Assembly: GCA_016211105.1 (NCBI GenBank)
Contig: JACQSX010000037.1
Span: 34,101 to 98,100, forward strand
DNA length: 64,000 bases
Origin: Acidobacteriota bacterium
GTDB taxonomy: Bacteria; Acidobacteriota; UBA6911; JACQSX01
Direction: 5' to 3'
Below the pieces are notes generated by a model. It worked only from the letters and a program-made list of their open reading frames with translations. It was not told the origin of the DNA and searched no databases. Below, in pieces: positions 37,824-47,030 of this stretch (positions are counted from its first letter, which is position 1; every line of letters starts with the position of its first letter). The position numbers were made by a program, and so were the translations under genes.

Positions 37824-38230
37824 ATCGGTCCCTCCTCGAGATAACGCTGCAGTATCACTGCGGCTGCAAATTCATCCCGCCGCAGATTCCGCTCCTTTAT
37901 CCCCAAACCTGCTTCCACCATGCGCTGCTCCGCCTCACGGCTGGAGAGCCGCTCATCCACTTTATAAACAGGAACTCCCAGAGTTCGCAACGACTGAATC
38001 ACTCGCTCTACCCGCTTAGCTTGAGAACCCACCGTGCCATCCATATTCCGTGGGAGACCAACCACCAGAATATCCGCTTCACCCTCCCTGACCAGTCGCT
38101 GCAGCGCCTCCAGATCTTTCTTGAGCGACGTCCGCACAATCCTCCGGCACGGTCTGGAGATCGTCCCCGTTGGATCGCTCATTGCGACTCCGATATTTTT
38201 CTCTCCGATATCCAATGCGACCACTCTCAT
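37820..38230 (-). CDS. ruvX: RuvX/YqgF Holliday-junction resolvase-like RNase H-fold protein
   Basis: 136 aa. ALDIGEKNIGVAMSDPTG holds the first catalytic Asp, VVGLPRNMDGTVGSQAKRV and KVDERLSSREAEQ the others. The family acts in 16S rRNA 5' maturation and may cleave junctions. A frame open far upstream would run antisense through the next gene and is not coding. TACAAT lies 6 nt before the ATG with no Shine-Dalgarno, so the mRNA is likely leaderless. It is coupled to mltG. Confidence 0.95.
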   Translation of the reverse strand: MRVVALDIGEKNIGVAMSDPTGTISRPCRRIVRTSLKKDLEALQRLVREGEADILVVGLPRNMDGTVGSQAKRVERVIQSLRTLGVPVYKVDERLSSREAEQRMVEAGLGIKERNLRRDEFAAAVILQRYLEEGPI

Positions 38231-38236
38231 AGGTTC

Positions 38237-38242
38237 ATTGTA
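38237..38242 (-). promoter_or_regulatory. -10 element of ruvX-mltG, leaderless geometry
   Basis: TACAAT then GAACCT and the ATG. A -35 is not evident. Confidence 0.5.
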
Positions 38243-38354
38243 GCCTATCCGCCCCCGAACTGATTGCATGCGGGTGAGACTTTCAAAGTTCATGCGGTTG
38301 AAAATTGTCCTGCACGGAGGTAACATCGCACTGAACTCCTGATGGGAGCCGGTT

Positions 38355-38963
38355 GTGCAGATTACAATCATTGGAGTGTTCACAGGTTGGCTATGTTTTT
38401 CAGCACCGCTGTCAGCCGCACAGGAGCCGGCGCCCGACGCGTTGAAGGTGGTTGTAGAATTTAGAACAGTTCTACAGGCCATCCAGGCTGTGCTGGTCGA
38501 ACAACCGCCCAACGGTATGGCACTCCGACTTGTTGAGCCGCGGCCAAACACCGGGGTTATCACGACTGATCTCCATGAATATACCTCCGGTACATTGGCC
38601 AAGGATCATCTGACAAAGATCGCCGTGAGACCTGACCTGAGCGATGGCACTTGGGAGAAAGTGCGCTATAAACTACAGGTCAGAATTGAACCAATTGAGA
38701 AGAAAGAAACTCTGGTACTGGCCGATGCCTTCATCGAGGCCTTAAAGCGCAGTTTCACTGGAAAGGAAGAATGGGTGACGGTTCCTTCCAATGGAAGCCT
38801 GGAAGAAACCTTCTTCCTCCGCCTCGGGCGACGGCTTTTCGGACCGCAGTTCTCGTTACAGACTCGCAAGAAAGATTTTTGGCAGAGAGATCCCCGCTAC
38901 GTCCCCAACCAGTCGGAAACCAACCCCGGCACCGTGGCCCAACCAGACACCAAGCGCTGGTGA
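38355..38963 (+). CDS. Secreted protein of unknown function with a BamC-like pattern
   Basis: 202 aa from a GTG. A signal peptide (about 1-22, ending SAAQ) precedes a mature part that alternates beta strands and helices: VVEFRTVLQAIQAVLVEQ, RPNTGVITTDLHEY, WEKVRYKLQVRIEP, then VPSNGSLEETFFLRLGRRL. The layout of two helix-grip-like parts with a late W..VPSNGSLEE motif recalls BamC-type envelope proteins. That is a resemblance, not an assignment. It has no lipobox Cys. It is divergent from ruvX and 89 bp before the ABC pair. Confidence 0.75.
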   Translation: MQITIIGVFTGWLCFSAPLSAAQEPAPDALKVVVEFRTVLQAIQAVLVEQPPNGMALRLVEPRPNTGVITTDLHEYTSGTLAKDHLTKIAVRPDLSDGTWEKVRYKLQVRIEPIEKKETLVLADAFIEALKRSFTGKEEWVTVPSNGSLEETFFLRLGRRLFGPQFSLQTRKKDFWQRDPRYVPNQSETNPGTVAQPDTKRW

Positions 38964-39052
38964 CGTCGACGCCCCGCGCGTGGAATCCCCAATCAGTCGG
39001 TGATTGTAAAGCGCCGCCTGTTGACGATGGATCCTGCTAAGATAAAAAGGCA

Positions 39053-40795
39053 ATGAGAGACTATCCGCTACTTCGCTTGCTGCCATACCTGAAAAAGTAC
39101 CACGCTCGGATCTTCTGGGGCGTCGTGATGGTATTAGGTACAAACGTCTTTGCCTTGGTCAGTCCCTGGATACTAAAAGAAACCATCGACATGTTCCGCC
39201 ACCCATTTAATCGTTCGATGCTGTTAACGTATGCCGCATTAATCATCGCAGCGGCACTTGCCGAAGGAACTTTCCGGTACGCCATGCGCCGAATTCTCAT
39301 TGGCGTTTCGCGCGACGTGGAGTACGACCTGCGTAACGATCTTTTTGCGCACCTGCAGTTGCTGCCTGCTTCCTTCTATCAAAAACACGCTACGGGCGAC
39401 ATCATGTCTCGCGCGACCAACGACCTCTCTGCGGTCCGGACGGTGCTTGGCCCCGGGATCATGTATTCGATCAACACCATCGCGATCAGCATCATGGCTA
39501 CTGTGTTGCTGTTTAAGATTAGTATTTCGCTGACCCTCCTGGCTTTTCTTCCCCTAATAGTGGTTTCCTGTGCGGTAAAAAAATTCGGTGCCATCGTGCA
39601 CACCAAGTTCGAAAGGATCCAGGAACAGCTCTCCCGAATCAGCACCCAAGTCCAGGAATCGCTGTCGGGCATTCGTGTCGTACGCGCCTACAATGGAGAA
39701 CAAGCGTTTATTCGCCAATTTGACGAGGCCAATCAGGAATACTTCCGCCGGAATCTCTCGCTCATTCGGACTTCAGCCTTGCTTCACCCTTTCAATGCGC
39801 TGTTCATGGGAACAAGCTCGGTGCTACTTCTTTGGTATGGCGGCCGACAAGTGATTCAGGATCGTATCACTTTAGGGGAGTTCGTTGCCTTCATCTCCTA
39901 CTTGGCGATGCTCATCTGGCCCACCATTGCCCTAGGCTGGGTGGTGAATATATTCCAGCGCGGTGCTGCCTCAATGGGTCGAATCAACCAATTGCTAGAC
40001 GCTCCTCCGGAGATCTCCGATCACAGCATCCGTAGCCCCGTTTCGATCCACGGCCGAATCGAGGTACGCGAATTGAACTTTTCCTACAATGGGATTCCGG
40101 TACTTCACGATATTTCTTTCAGCGTCTCACCCGGCTCCAGAGTCGCCATTGTGGGTCGCACCGGATCTGGCAAGACAACATTGGTACAGCTTCTGGGGCG
40201 CCTTTATCCGGTTCCCGATGGCGCCATCCTTATCGACGGCGTCGACATCAACAAGATACCGCTGAAGCAACTGCGCAAGTGCATCGGTTTCGTGCCCCAA
40301 GACACTTTTCTTTTCTCTGAGAGCATCCGAGACAACATTGCGTTCGGAGACATCGATGGAAGTGCGCAACGGGTCCAGGAGGCGGCACGTGTTGCGGGGC
40401 TGGAACAGGATATTGAAACATTTCCTCACCGGTATGACACCCTCGTAGGGGAGCGTGGCATCACTCTGTCGGGAGGCCAGAAGCAACGTACTACCATCGC
40501 GCGCGCGCTTTTTGTGCAACCGCGCATCCTGGTACTGGACGACTCACTTTCCAGTGTCGATACTTACACCGAGGAGAAGATCCTCACCCGCCTGGCAGAT
40601 GCTGCCAGGGGATGCACAACGCTTCTGGTATCCCACCGCATTTCCACGGTCCAGAACTCCGACCAAATTCTCGTGCTCGACCAGGGGCGTATTCTAGAAC
40701 GCGGCACCCATCAAGAACTGCTGCGCCGTGGAGGCATTTACGCAGATATGTTTGAAAAACAGTTACTGCAGGAAGAACTGGACGTAGATCAATGA
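39053..40795 (+). CDS. Heterodimeric ABC exporter, half with the degenerate ATP site
   Basis: 580 aa. Six transmembrane helices (about 15-310) are fused to an ATPase: Walker A GRTGSGKTT (about 367-375), Q-loop in FVPQDTFLFSESI, signature LSGGQ (about 472) and Walker B VLDDS, where the usual catalytic Glu is Asp. The H-loop His is present (LVSHRIST). This is the TM287/BmrC-like half of a heterodimer. The substrate could be a lipid or drug and is not shown. AAGG lies before the ATG. The next gene overlaps its stop by 4 nt. Confidence 0.94.
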   Translation: MRDYPLLRLLPYLKKYHARIFWGVVMVLGTNVFALVSPWILKETIDMFRHPFNRSMLLTYAALIIAAALAEGTFRYAMRRILIGVSRDVEYDLRNDLFAHLQLLPASFYQKHATGDIMSRATNDLSAVRTVLGPGIMYSINTIAISIMATVLLFKISISLTLLAFLPLIVVSCAVKKFGAIVHTKFERIQEQLSRISTQVQESLSGIRVVRAYNGEQAFIRQFDEANQEYFRRNLSLIRTSALLHPFNALFMGTSSVLLLWYGGRQVIQDRITLGEFVAFISYLAMLIWPTIALGWVVNIFQRGAASMGRINQLLDAPPEISDHSIRSPVSIHGRIEVRELNFSYNGIPVLHDISFSVSPGSRVAIVGRTGSGKTTLVQLLGRLYPVPDGAILIDGVDINKIPLKQLRKCIGFVPQDTFLFSESIRDNIAFGDIDGSAQRVQEAARVAGLEQDIETFPHRYDTLVGERGITLSGGQKQRTTIARALFVQPRILVLDDSLSSVDTYTEEKILTRLADAARGCTTLLVSHRISTVQNSDQILVLDQGRILERGTHQELLRRGGIYADMFEKQLLQEELDVDQ

Positions 40796-42585
40796 ACCCA
40801 CATGAGGACGAGATTCTCGGAAAAGCTTACGACAGCAGACTGGCCCGGCGTCTCCTGACTTATCTGAAGCCATACCGCCGCATCGCCGGCGCCGCAGTCC
40901 TGTTGACGCTGGCAGCCTCGGCAGTCCAGCTCGTGGGTCCTTACCTGACAAAGATCGCGATTGACAGCTATATCTTGCGCAGAGACCTAAGCGGCCTCAA
41001 TATTCTTGCTCTATTGTTCATCGCGTTCCTGCTGCTGCAGTTCGTTCTTGCCTATGTCCAAAACTACATGATGAACTGGATGGGACAAAAGATCATGTAC
41101 GACCTGCGCATGGAGATTTACTGCCATTTGCAGCGGCTTGAAATTGCATTTTTTGACCGTAATCCCGTGGGCCGGCTGATGACGCGCATCACCTCGGATG
41201 TAGACGTCTTAAATGATCTGTTCGCATCCGGTGTGATCACGATTTTTGGCGACATCTTCACGTTGGCAGGCATCGTGGTGGTGATCTTTGCGATGAATTC
41301 GAAATTGGCGCTGGTTACCTTCTCGGTGATACCATTCTTGTTTCTCGCAACCGTTCTTTTCAAAATCAAGGTACGGCAGTCTTACCGCCGCGTTCGCACC
41401 GCGATCGCGCGCATTAACGCGTTTCTCCAGGAGAACATCACTGGCATGTCGGTCACTCAATTGTTTGTCCAGGAAAAGCGAAAGTTTACCCAGTTTGATG
41501 GGCGAAACGAGGAGCACCGCGCGGCCAACCAGCAGTCCATCTTTTACTACGCTGTTTTCTACCCGCTGGCGGAGCTGATTGGAGCGGTGGCAATTGCCCT
41601 GATTATTTGGTATGGCGGAAGCGAGGTTCTCTCTGGCTCAATTACCATCGGTACTCTGGTTGCTTTTATCCAGTATTCAGACCGCTTTTACAAACCCATC
41701 AGCGATCTGAGCGAGAAATTCAACACTCTGCAAGGCGCCATGGCTTCATCGGAGCGGATTTTCAAGCTCTTGGACACGCCGGTACGGCTGCTTAATCCCG
41801 CCAGTGCACGCTTGCCAAAGGCGGTACGCGGCGCGATTGAATTCCGAGATGTGAGTTTTCAGTACAAGGAAAACGAGCCGGTATTAAAGCACGTCTCTTT
41901 CAGTCTCTCTGCGGGAGAGAAGATCGCAATCGTAGGGGCAACCGGTTCAGGAAAATCCACGATCATTAACCTGTTGAACCGCTTCTACGATGTCACGGAA
42001 GGCAGTATCTTCATCGATGGCATCGATGTACGTGACATGCCGCTGGATCTGTTACGACGCAGCATTGGAATTGTGTTGCAGGATGTGTTTTTATTCTCCG
42101 GAACCATCGCGGAGAACATTCACCTGCACAATCCAGAGATCGGCGAGAGCCAAATAGAGTGCGCCGCTAGGATCGTGAACGCAGACCGGATCATTGAAAA
42201 ATGTTCCGACCACTTCCAGCACCGACTCAACGAGCGGGGCAGTTCCCTCTCCGCAGGCGAGCGCCAGTTGCTTTCTTTTGCCCGGTGCCTAGCCTACAAT
42301 CCTGCCATTCTGGTGTTAGATGAGGCCACTTCCAACATCGACACCGAAACTGAAATTCTCATTCGCGATGGGCTGAACAAGCTGATGCGGGACCGGACCG
42401 CCATCATCATTGCACATCGGCTTTCCACAATCCAAAACTGTGATCGAATCATCGTCTTGCACCGAGGAGAAATACGGGAGATTGGTTCCCACCAGGATTT
42501 GCTAAAGCGCCGCGGAATTTACTACAAGCTTTATCAGCTACAGTATAAAGAACAGTTGGGAGCTACCGGAACCAATGGGAGCTAG
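40792..42585 (+). CDS. Heterodimeric ABC exporter, half with the catalytic Glu
   Basis: 597 aa. Six transmembrane helices (about 25-330) are followed by an ATPase with Walker A GATGSGKST (about 381-389), Q-loop in IVLQDVFLFSGTI, signature LSAGE rather than LSGGQ (about 486), Walker B LVLDEAT with the catalytic Glu, and H-loop AHRLSTI. The partner carries LSGGQ and Asp, so one composite ATP site is canonical and the other degenerate, as in TM287/288. It overlaps the first half at ATGA. An MsbA-like homodimer is unlikely. Confidence 0.95.
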   Translation: MNPHEDEILGKAYDSRLARRLLTYLKPYRRIAGAAVLLTLAASAVQLVGPYLTKIAIDSYILRRDLSGLNILALLFIAFLLLQFVLAYVQNYMMNWMGQKIMYDLRMEIYCHLQRLEIAFFDRNPVGRLMTRITSDVDVLNDLFASGVITIFGDIFTLAGIVVVIFAMNSKLALVTFSVIPFLFLATVLFKIKVRQSYRRVRTAIARINAFLQENITGMSVTQLFVQEKRKFTQFDGRNEEHRAANQQSIFYYAVFYPLAELIGAVAIALIIWYGGSEVLSGSITIGTLVAFIQYSDRFYKPISDLSEKFNTLQGAMASSERIFKLLDTPVRLLNPASARLPKAVRGAIEFRDVSFQYKENEPVLKHVSFSLSAGEKIAIVGATGSGKSTIINLLNRFYDVTEGSIFIDGIDVRDMPLDLLRRSIGIVLQDVFLFSGTIAENIHLHNPEIGESQIECAARIVNADRIIEKCSDHFQHRLNERGSSLSAGERQLLSFARCLAYNPAILVLDEATSNIDTETEILIRDGLNKLMRDRTAIIIAHRLSTIQNCDRIIVLHRGEIREIGSHQDLLKRRGIYYKLYQLQYKEQLGATGTNGS

Positions 42586-42659
42586 ATAATCGCCGGTCGC
42601 GCACAGATGTAATCCTATCACCCAGAACTCAACATGCTTGGTTGCGCAATTCCGGACTC

Positions 42660-44090
42660 CTAGCGCGCCCCCCTACAAAAAAGCACGACCGGAATCGTTT
42701 TCAACAGAATTTTCAGGTCGAGTAACAGCGACCAGTTGTCAATGTATTTCAGGTCAAGCGTCATCCACTGCTGGAAGTCGATTTCATTCCTGCCCGAAAC
42801 CTGCCACAGACAGGTAATACCTGGCTTGACGCTCAACCGCCGTCGCTGAGCGGGAGTATACTCGGCTACTTCTTGCGGCAGCGGCGCCCGAGGTCCCACC
42901 AGACTCATCTCGCCTTTCAAAACGTTCCACAATTGTGGCAATTCGTCAATGCTGGTCCTTCGCAAGAGTTTCCCAAATGGCGTTACTCGCGGATCGTGCC
43001 GCATCTTGAACACGGGGCCGTCCATTTCGTTAAGGTGGCGGATCTCCCACAGAATGTCTTCCGCTCCCTCCACCATAGACCGGAATTTGACAAGTGTGAA
43101 CAGCCGACCATACAGACCGCAACGGCGCTGTCGATACAAGATCGGTCCGGGGCTGGTCAGTTTGACAAGAATGCCGGTGATCACCATCAGCGGTAAACAT
43201 AGGACCATCAACGCTCCGGCCAACGAAAAATCGAGTAGCCGTTTTACCAGCAACGCCAAATGGTGGTCCGGGACCATCGAAAAAGTAACTACCGGGATAC
43301 CGTCCAGAAACCCCATGGAAACTCTCGAAGCTGTCTCGGGAAAGAAGTTCAATACCAGGCGCGTACTAATACCCTGCTCCTCGCACAAACGGACGGCGGT
43401 ATCGAAATTTTCCAGATCCTTTTTGTCGGAGCCTGCAAAGATCACCTCATCGACAATTTGTGAGTCCAAAATGTTCGCTAGCTCCGAGAAGTTGCCGAGC
43501 ACCCCGAGCTGATAACTGTCGGAACTGCCGTCCCTTTTCACATAGCCGAGTAGACGCATTCCCCATTCCGGAAAATTCCGTAGCTTTTGGCCAATCTCCT
43601 GGGCTTTGGCGTCCGTGCCCACAATAAGCACATTCTTCATCCCCAGTTGCCTAAAACGGCGACGGTGCAAAGCCCAGCGCATCATGAGGCGAGCGGCGAC
43701 CAGACCAAGCGCATTAAAGGCTAAGAACAAAAAGATCAACGGCCTGCTGAGGTCCAGTTTCAAGGTAAAGGCAAGAAAACCAATCAACAAAGTCACAGCA
43801 GTCGCAAAGTGGAAGATTTTCTGTACCTGCCGTTTCAACCCGTCGTGCGGAAGCGCCCGGTACTGCTGCGTGGAGTAAAGCAGGATCGCCCAGAAAGGAA
43901 GAATCAGGAAGAAGTAGAGCAAGTACTGCCAGACAGGGAGAAGCCGTGCATTGAAACCGATGTCCAGTGACTCAGGGAGGAATACTGGCAGATTACGGCG
44001 AATCGTATAAGCGACAAAGACACTGATCAGCGAACAGAAGAGATCAATAATGAAAAGCTCAATTGCATACCGCTGAATTTGCTTGTGCAT
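42660..44090 (-). CDS. Polyprenyl-phosphate sugar phosphotransferase (WbaP/exopolysaccharide type)
   Basis: 476 aa. Four N-terminal transmembrane helices (about 10-130), a Rossmann-like CoA-binding-fold domain (about 140-260, VLIVGTDAKAQEIGQKL), a fifth helix (KRLLDFSLAGALMVLCLPLM), and the C-terminal bacterial sugar transferase domain with RTSIDELPQLWNVLKGEMSLVGPR, VKPGITCLWQVSGR and DLKYIDNWS. It moves a sugar phosphate onto undecaprenyl phosphate as the first step of a glycan repeat. No other glycosyltransferase is adjacent, so the glycan is unknown. It converges with the ABC pair. Confidence 0.95.
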   Translation of the reverse strand: MHKQIQRYAIELFIIDLFCSLISVFVAYTIRRNLPVFLPESLDIGFNARLLPVWQYLLYFFLILPFWAILLYSTQQYRALPHDGLKRQVQKIFHFATAVTLLIGFLAFTLKLDLSRPLIFLFLAFNALGLVAARLMMRWALHRRRFRQLGMKNVLIVGTDAKAQEIGQKLRNFPEWGMRLLGYVKRDGSSDSYQLGVLGNFSELANILDSQIVDEVIFAGSDKKDLENFDTAVRLCEEQGISTRLVLNFFPETASRVSMGFLDGIPVVTFSMVPDHHLALLVKRLLDFSLAGALMVLCLPLMVITGILVKLTSPGPILYRQRRCGLYGRLFTLVKFRSMVEGAEDILWEIRHLNEMDGPVFKMRHDPRVTPFGKLLRRTSIDELPQLWNVLKGEMSLVGPRAPLPQEVAEYTPAQRRRLSVKPGITCLWQVSGRNEIDFQQWMTLDLKYIDNWSLLLDLKILLKTIPVVLFCRGAR

Positions 44091-44098
44091 AGATTCCC

Positions 44099-44145
44099 GG
44101 GCAGGATCGACCCGCTCCGGTCACCGCGGAAAACCGGAGCCTGCC
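44099..44145. repeat. Inverted repeat between divergent sugar transferase and radical SAM genes
   Basis: Perfect 8-bp arms GCTCCGGT (44114-44121) and ACCGGAGC (44133-44140) with an 11-nt loop, enclosed by GGCAGG and CCTGCC. No T-tract follows. It could be an mRNA leader hairpin of the sugar transferase or an operator. Confidence 0.45.
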
Positions 44146-44324
44146 AATCCAACTTCACGGCTAAAAGTACCCATAAGTTTAAAGCTTTTGATCGAAAACT
44201 ACAAAGGAAGGATCCGTTTCAACTCCCCTCCTCGTCCTAGTGGTTGGCGACATACAACTTACAAAGCAGCCTAGACTCTGAACCACCGATTTAGTACGCT
44301 CTAGATGAATTCAGGGAGATCCAC

Positions 44325-45779
44325 ATGGCATTGAACGTTCTCCTGATGCTACCAATCCGGGAGGGAAATAATTACCAGGTTTCCCCCGATCTTGGCATTC
44401 TCTATTTGGGAACAGCTTTGCGGGCGCGGGGATTCAACATGACCCTGCTCGATTGTCCCAAAGAGAATTTCACTTTCAGGGACTTTAGAGCATTCCTACG
44501 GGAGGGAAATTTTGACGTGGTCGGTTGTCGCTGCTATAGCCGCGACCACAATTACGTCAATCATCACCTAAATATCGTCAAACAGGTGAACCCCCACACG
44601 TTGACACTGGTTGGAGGACCGCATCCTTCAGCGCTGCCCGAGGTTGTACTCCAATCAATGGCCAGCCTGGATTTTGCCTGGAAAGCGGAAGCGGAAGAGG
44701 GCCTTCCACAACTCTTGTCGCTTTACAGCGAATATGGCAGCAAGATACCGGAGGGTCAACTGAAGAACATTCCCGGATTGGTGTGGAAGGATGAGGAAAC
44801 CGGCAATATCGTTGTAAATCCCAACAACTTCGGAGTGGACCTTAACAGCTTTGGGATCCCGGCTTGGGAACTTTTACGGCCAGAAACCTATCCTGGGTTC
44901 ATCTGGGACGAATATTATCCAATCTACACGACCCGAGGCTGTCCCTATCCTTGTACGTACTGCAACGCTCCCAACTTGTCTGGAAAGAGACTACGTCACC
45001 GCTCCGTGGAACATGTGATCGAAGAGCTCATCTTGCTCAAACGAAATTACCAAATAAGGCGTTTCAGCATTATTGACGACGAGTTCACGATGGATCGCAG
45101 ATATGCAACCCGTCTCTGTGAGGCGATGATCGACGCCAATCTGAATTTAAAGTGGGACTGCCCAAACGGCGTGCGACTCGACTCACTGTATCCAGATTTA
45201 CTTCGGCTGATGGAAGCTGCAGGTTGCGAGGCACTAGCCGTGGGGATCGAATCCGGGAATGACCGAATCCAAAGCTTGATTAGAAAGAAGGTCACCGTGG
45301 CAAAAATCCGAGACAGAGCGGAGATGATCGCCCATTGCAGCAAGATCAAGATCACCGGTTACTTTATGATCGGGTTTTTAGACGAAACAAAAGAGGAAAT
45401 CCGAGACACCATCAAACTCGCTTTAAGCCTTCCTTTGGTACGGGCCAACTTCAACATTGTGATACCCGTCCCTGGAACGGCAATTTTCGAGGAGGCGATC
45501 CGACAAGGAAAACTGAAGCTTGAAGAAATCAACTGGGACAATTGCGCCAGTGACAAGATTGCTTTCGAGCGCGATCACATTGCCGGCGAGCAACTTGTGA
45601 GGCTGCAGAGCCATGCGTTGCTGCGATTTTACGGAAGGCCCCGCATCCTCTGGTCCCTTGCCAAGGATAGCGCGCGAAATCCCGAAGTTATTCGCGCGAG
45701 CCTACGAAAGCTGAAAATGATTTTCGCGAGAAATGACCATTCCTTTACGCCGCTGTATCTACGAGAAGCCCTTCCTTAA
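44325..45779 (+). CDS. B12-binding-domain radical SAM protein
   Basis: 484 aa. An N-terminal cobalamin-binding-type Rossmann domain (about 1-140) lacks the DxHxxG base-off His motif. The radical SAM barrel has CPYPCTYC (Cys 205, 209, 212) binding the 4Fe-4S cluster. A SAM-binding GIES motif follows, then GYFMIGFLDETKEEI and IPVPGTAIFEEA. This is the BchE/HpnP/HpnJ-like class used in lipid, hopanoid or glycan modification; the substrate cannot be inferred. AGGGAG lies 8 nt before the ATG. It stands alone, divergent from the sugar transferase. Confidence 0.93.
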   Translation: MALNVLLMLPIREGNNYQVSPDLGILYLGTALRARGFNMTLLDCPKENFTFRDFRAFLREGNFDVVGCRCYSRDHNYVNHHLNIVKQVNPHTLTLVGGPHPSALPEVVLQSMASLDFAWKAEAEEGLPQLLSLYSEYGSKIPEGQLKNIPGLVWKDEETGNIVVNPNNFGVDLNSFGIPAWELLRPETYPGFIWDEYYPIYTTRGCPYPCTYCNAPNLSGKRLRHRSVEHVIEELILLKRNYQIRRFSIIDDEFTMDRRYATRLCEAMIDANLNLKWDCPNGVRLDSLYPDLLRLMEAAGCEALAVGIESGNDRIQSLIRKKVTVAKIRDRAEMIAHCSKIKITGYFMIGFLDETKEEIRDTIKLALSLPLVRANFNIVIPVPGTAIFEEAIRQGKLKLEEINWDNCASDKIAFERDHIAGEQLVRLQSHALLRFYGRPRILWSLAKDSARNPEVIRASLRKLKMIFARNDHSFTPLYLREALP

Positions 45780-46031
45780 TCAGCTACAACGCGCCAACGA
45801 TCCTGCATTTTTACTTCCCGCTCTGCAGACCAGGTCCCGCACATATCCCCGGACTTTTTATAATTACTCGATCCGCCTGTCCACGTTGGCGCATGCGCGC
45901 GTCCCACCCCTCACAACGCCCAAGAAATACCAGGAAGCGAGAACTCAGCAAGAAGCAGTCAGACGCTGTCATCGTGCGGTCAAGCTGCGCGAGCCGAAGT
46001 TCAAAAATCATGCAACTGGACAGGGCTAAAT

Positions 46032-46535
46032 TTATGCCGCTGCCGCGCTGAGATTCGTCTGAAGCCGGTAAGTGCCCCAGGCGACATTAAATTCTGCGCC
46101 TTTACCACTTTTCTTTAAAGCGATCTTAAGAACGTCGATGGAACTCTTCTCCGTGGCAAACTGCAGTGGAGCTTCCAACACCACGCTGCCCGGATCGAAC
46201 CGGGGAGTGAGACTGCTGCAGATTAGAAGAACCCAGTTCTTATTTTCGTCCGGGCGGGCAAAGATCGTGTATCTGCCAACCGGAAGCGTCTTGCCACCGA
46301 AAGTGAGCGCCACGGATGTTTCCAGTATCGTGGCCTCGTTCATTCCCATACGCCACGGCACGCCGGGCTTGATCATCTCGTCCAGGTTGCGACCATTCAG
46401 GTTTGGGGTTCCGTAGTCAATCGTGATCTTCCCTTTGCCCAGGTCGATGCTGGCCAGATCCCGGCCGGGAGCATGCGCGGCAACCCAGAACCACGTCCCA
46501 AAACAAATCACAAAAGCTGTCCAAACTCGTTTCAT
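46032..46535 (-). CDS. DUF2911 family secreted protein
   Basis: 167 aa with a signal peptide (about 1-22). ITIDYGTPNLNGRN, VPWRMGMNEATILETS and FGGKTLPVGRYTIFARP are the DUF2911 hallmarks. The family is found widely in Bacteroidetes and acidobacteria and its function is unknown. A strong GAGAGGAGG Shine-Dalgarno precedes the ATG. It lies alone between gene-free stretches. Confidence 0.9.
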   Translation of the reverse strand: MKRVWTAFVICFGTWFWVAAHAPGRDLASIDLGKGKITIDYGTPNLNGRNLDEMIKPGVPWRMGMNEATILETSVALTFGGKTLPVGRYTIFARPDENKNWVLLICSSLTPRFDPGSVVLEAPLQFATEKSSIDVLKIALKKSGKGAEFNVAWGTYRLQTNLSAAAA

Positions 46536-46572
46536 AACGCCTCCTCTCTCAGAATCTCAATTTGATGGGTGT

Positions 46573-46602
46573 AACTTAGTCCTGACTGGTGATACCCGTC
46601 AA
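46573..46602 (-). promoter_or_regulatory. Probable promoter of the DUF2911 gene
   Basis: Minus-strand TTGACG (46597-46602), 18-nt spacer, TAAGTT (46573-46578), which is a weak -10. Confidence 0.4.
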
Positions 46603-47030
46603 GGGGGGATTTCTTACCCACACCTCCAGTTTTGAAAGCGCGTGTCAAGTTTCTTGTGCTTGGCCAGCGTCACCTGCATCCGGTTCTTCAATCTCCCCAC
46701 CACTGGTCAGAAACATCCACCCCGTGGTGTCCGGAGAACACGCCGCCGACTTCACCCATCCCAACATGGAAAGTCGGCGGCAGGCCAGAAGGGCCGCCAT
46801 TCAGTAAGCTCGACCGTCAGGTCGGAATAAAGGAGGTATTCACCTTCAGGGATCGCCGAAGGCGTGGCACTCCTACCATTTCTCTCGCAAATGGCCCGCA
46901 TGCCAAATTGTGTCACCATGGCTGGCAAATAGGTCTCGGTCCATCTCCATCTTGGATGGGTACCAAGGAAGCAGCCAACTGCTGGCTCGAACATGGGAAG
47001 AGGACTCAAGGCTTTCACAAGGATCGGCGC
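46603..47030. other. Gene-free block rich in inverted repeats
   Basis: About 430 bp with no convincing gene on either strand. It contains a perfect 10-bp inverted repeat CCGCCGACTT/AAGTCGGCGG (46743-46780, 18-nt loop), a nested GGCGGC/GGCCGCC pair just after it, and a CGACC-GTCA-GGTCG hairpin near 46810. An 88-codon minus-strand frame (46752-47018) has no recognisable features. It may be a decayed gene, a miniature mobile element or a structured RNA. Confidence 0.4.

Noticed and set aside
38231..38602. Long N-terminal extension of ruvX
   Set aside because: It is antisense to the start of the secreted-protein gene and the known RuvX N-terminus begins at 38230, right after a -10 element.
46752..47018. 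88-codon minus-strand frame before the DUF2911 gene
   Set aside because: No Shine-Dalgarno, no recognisable motif, and it lies in a block full of inverted repeats; treated as non-coding.
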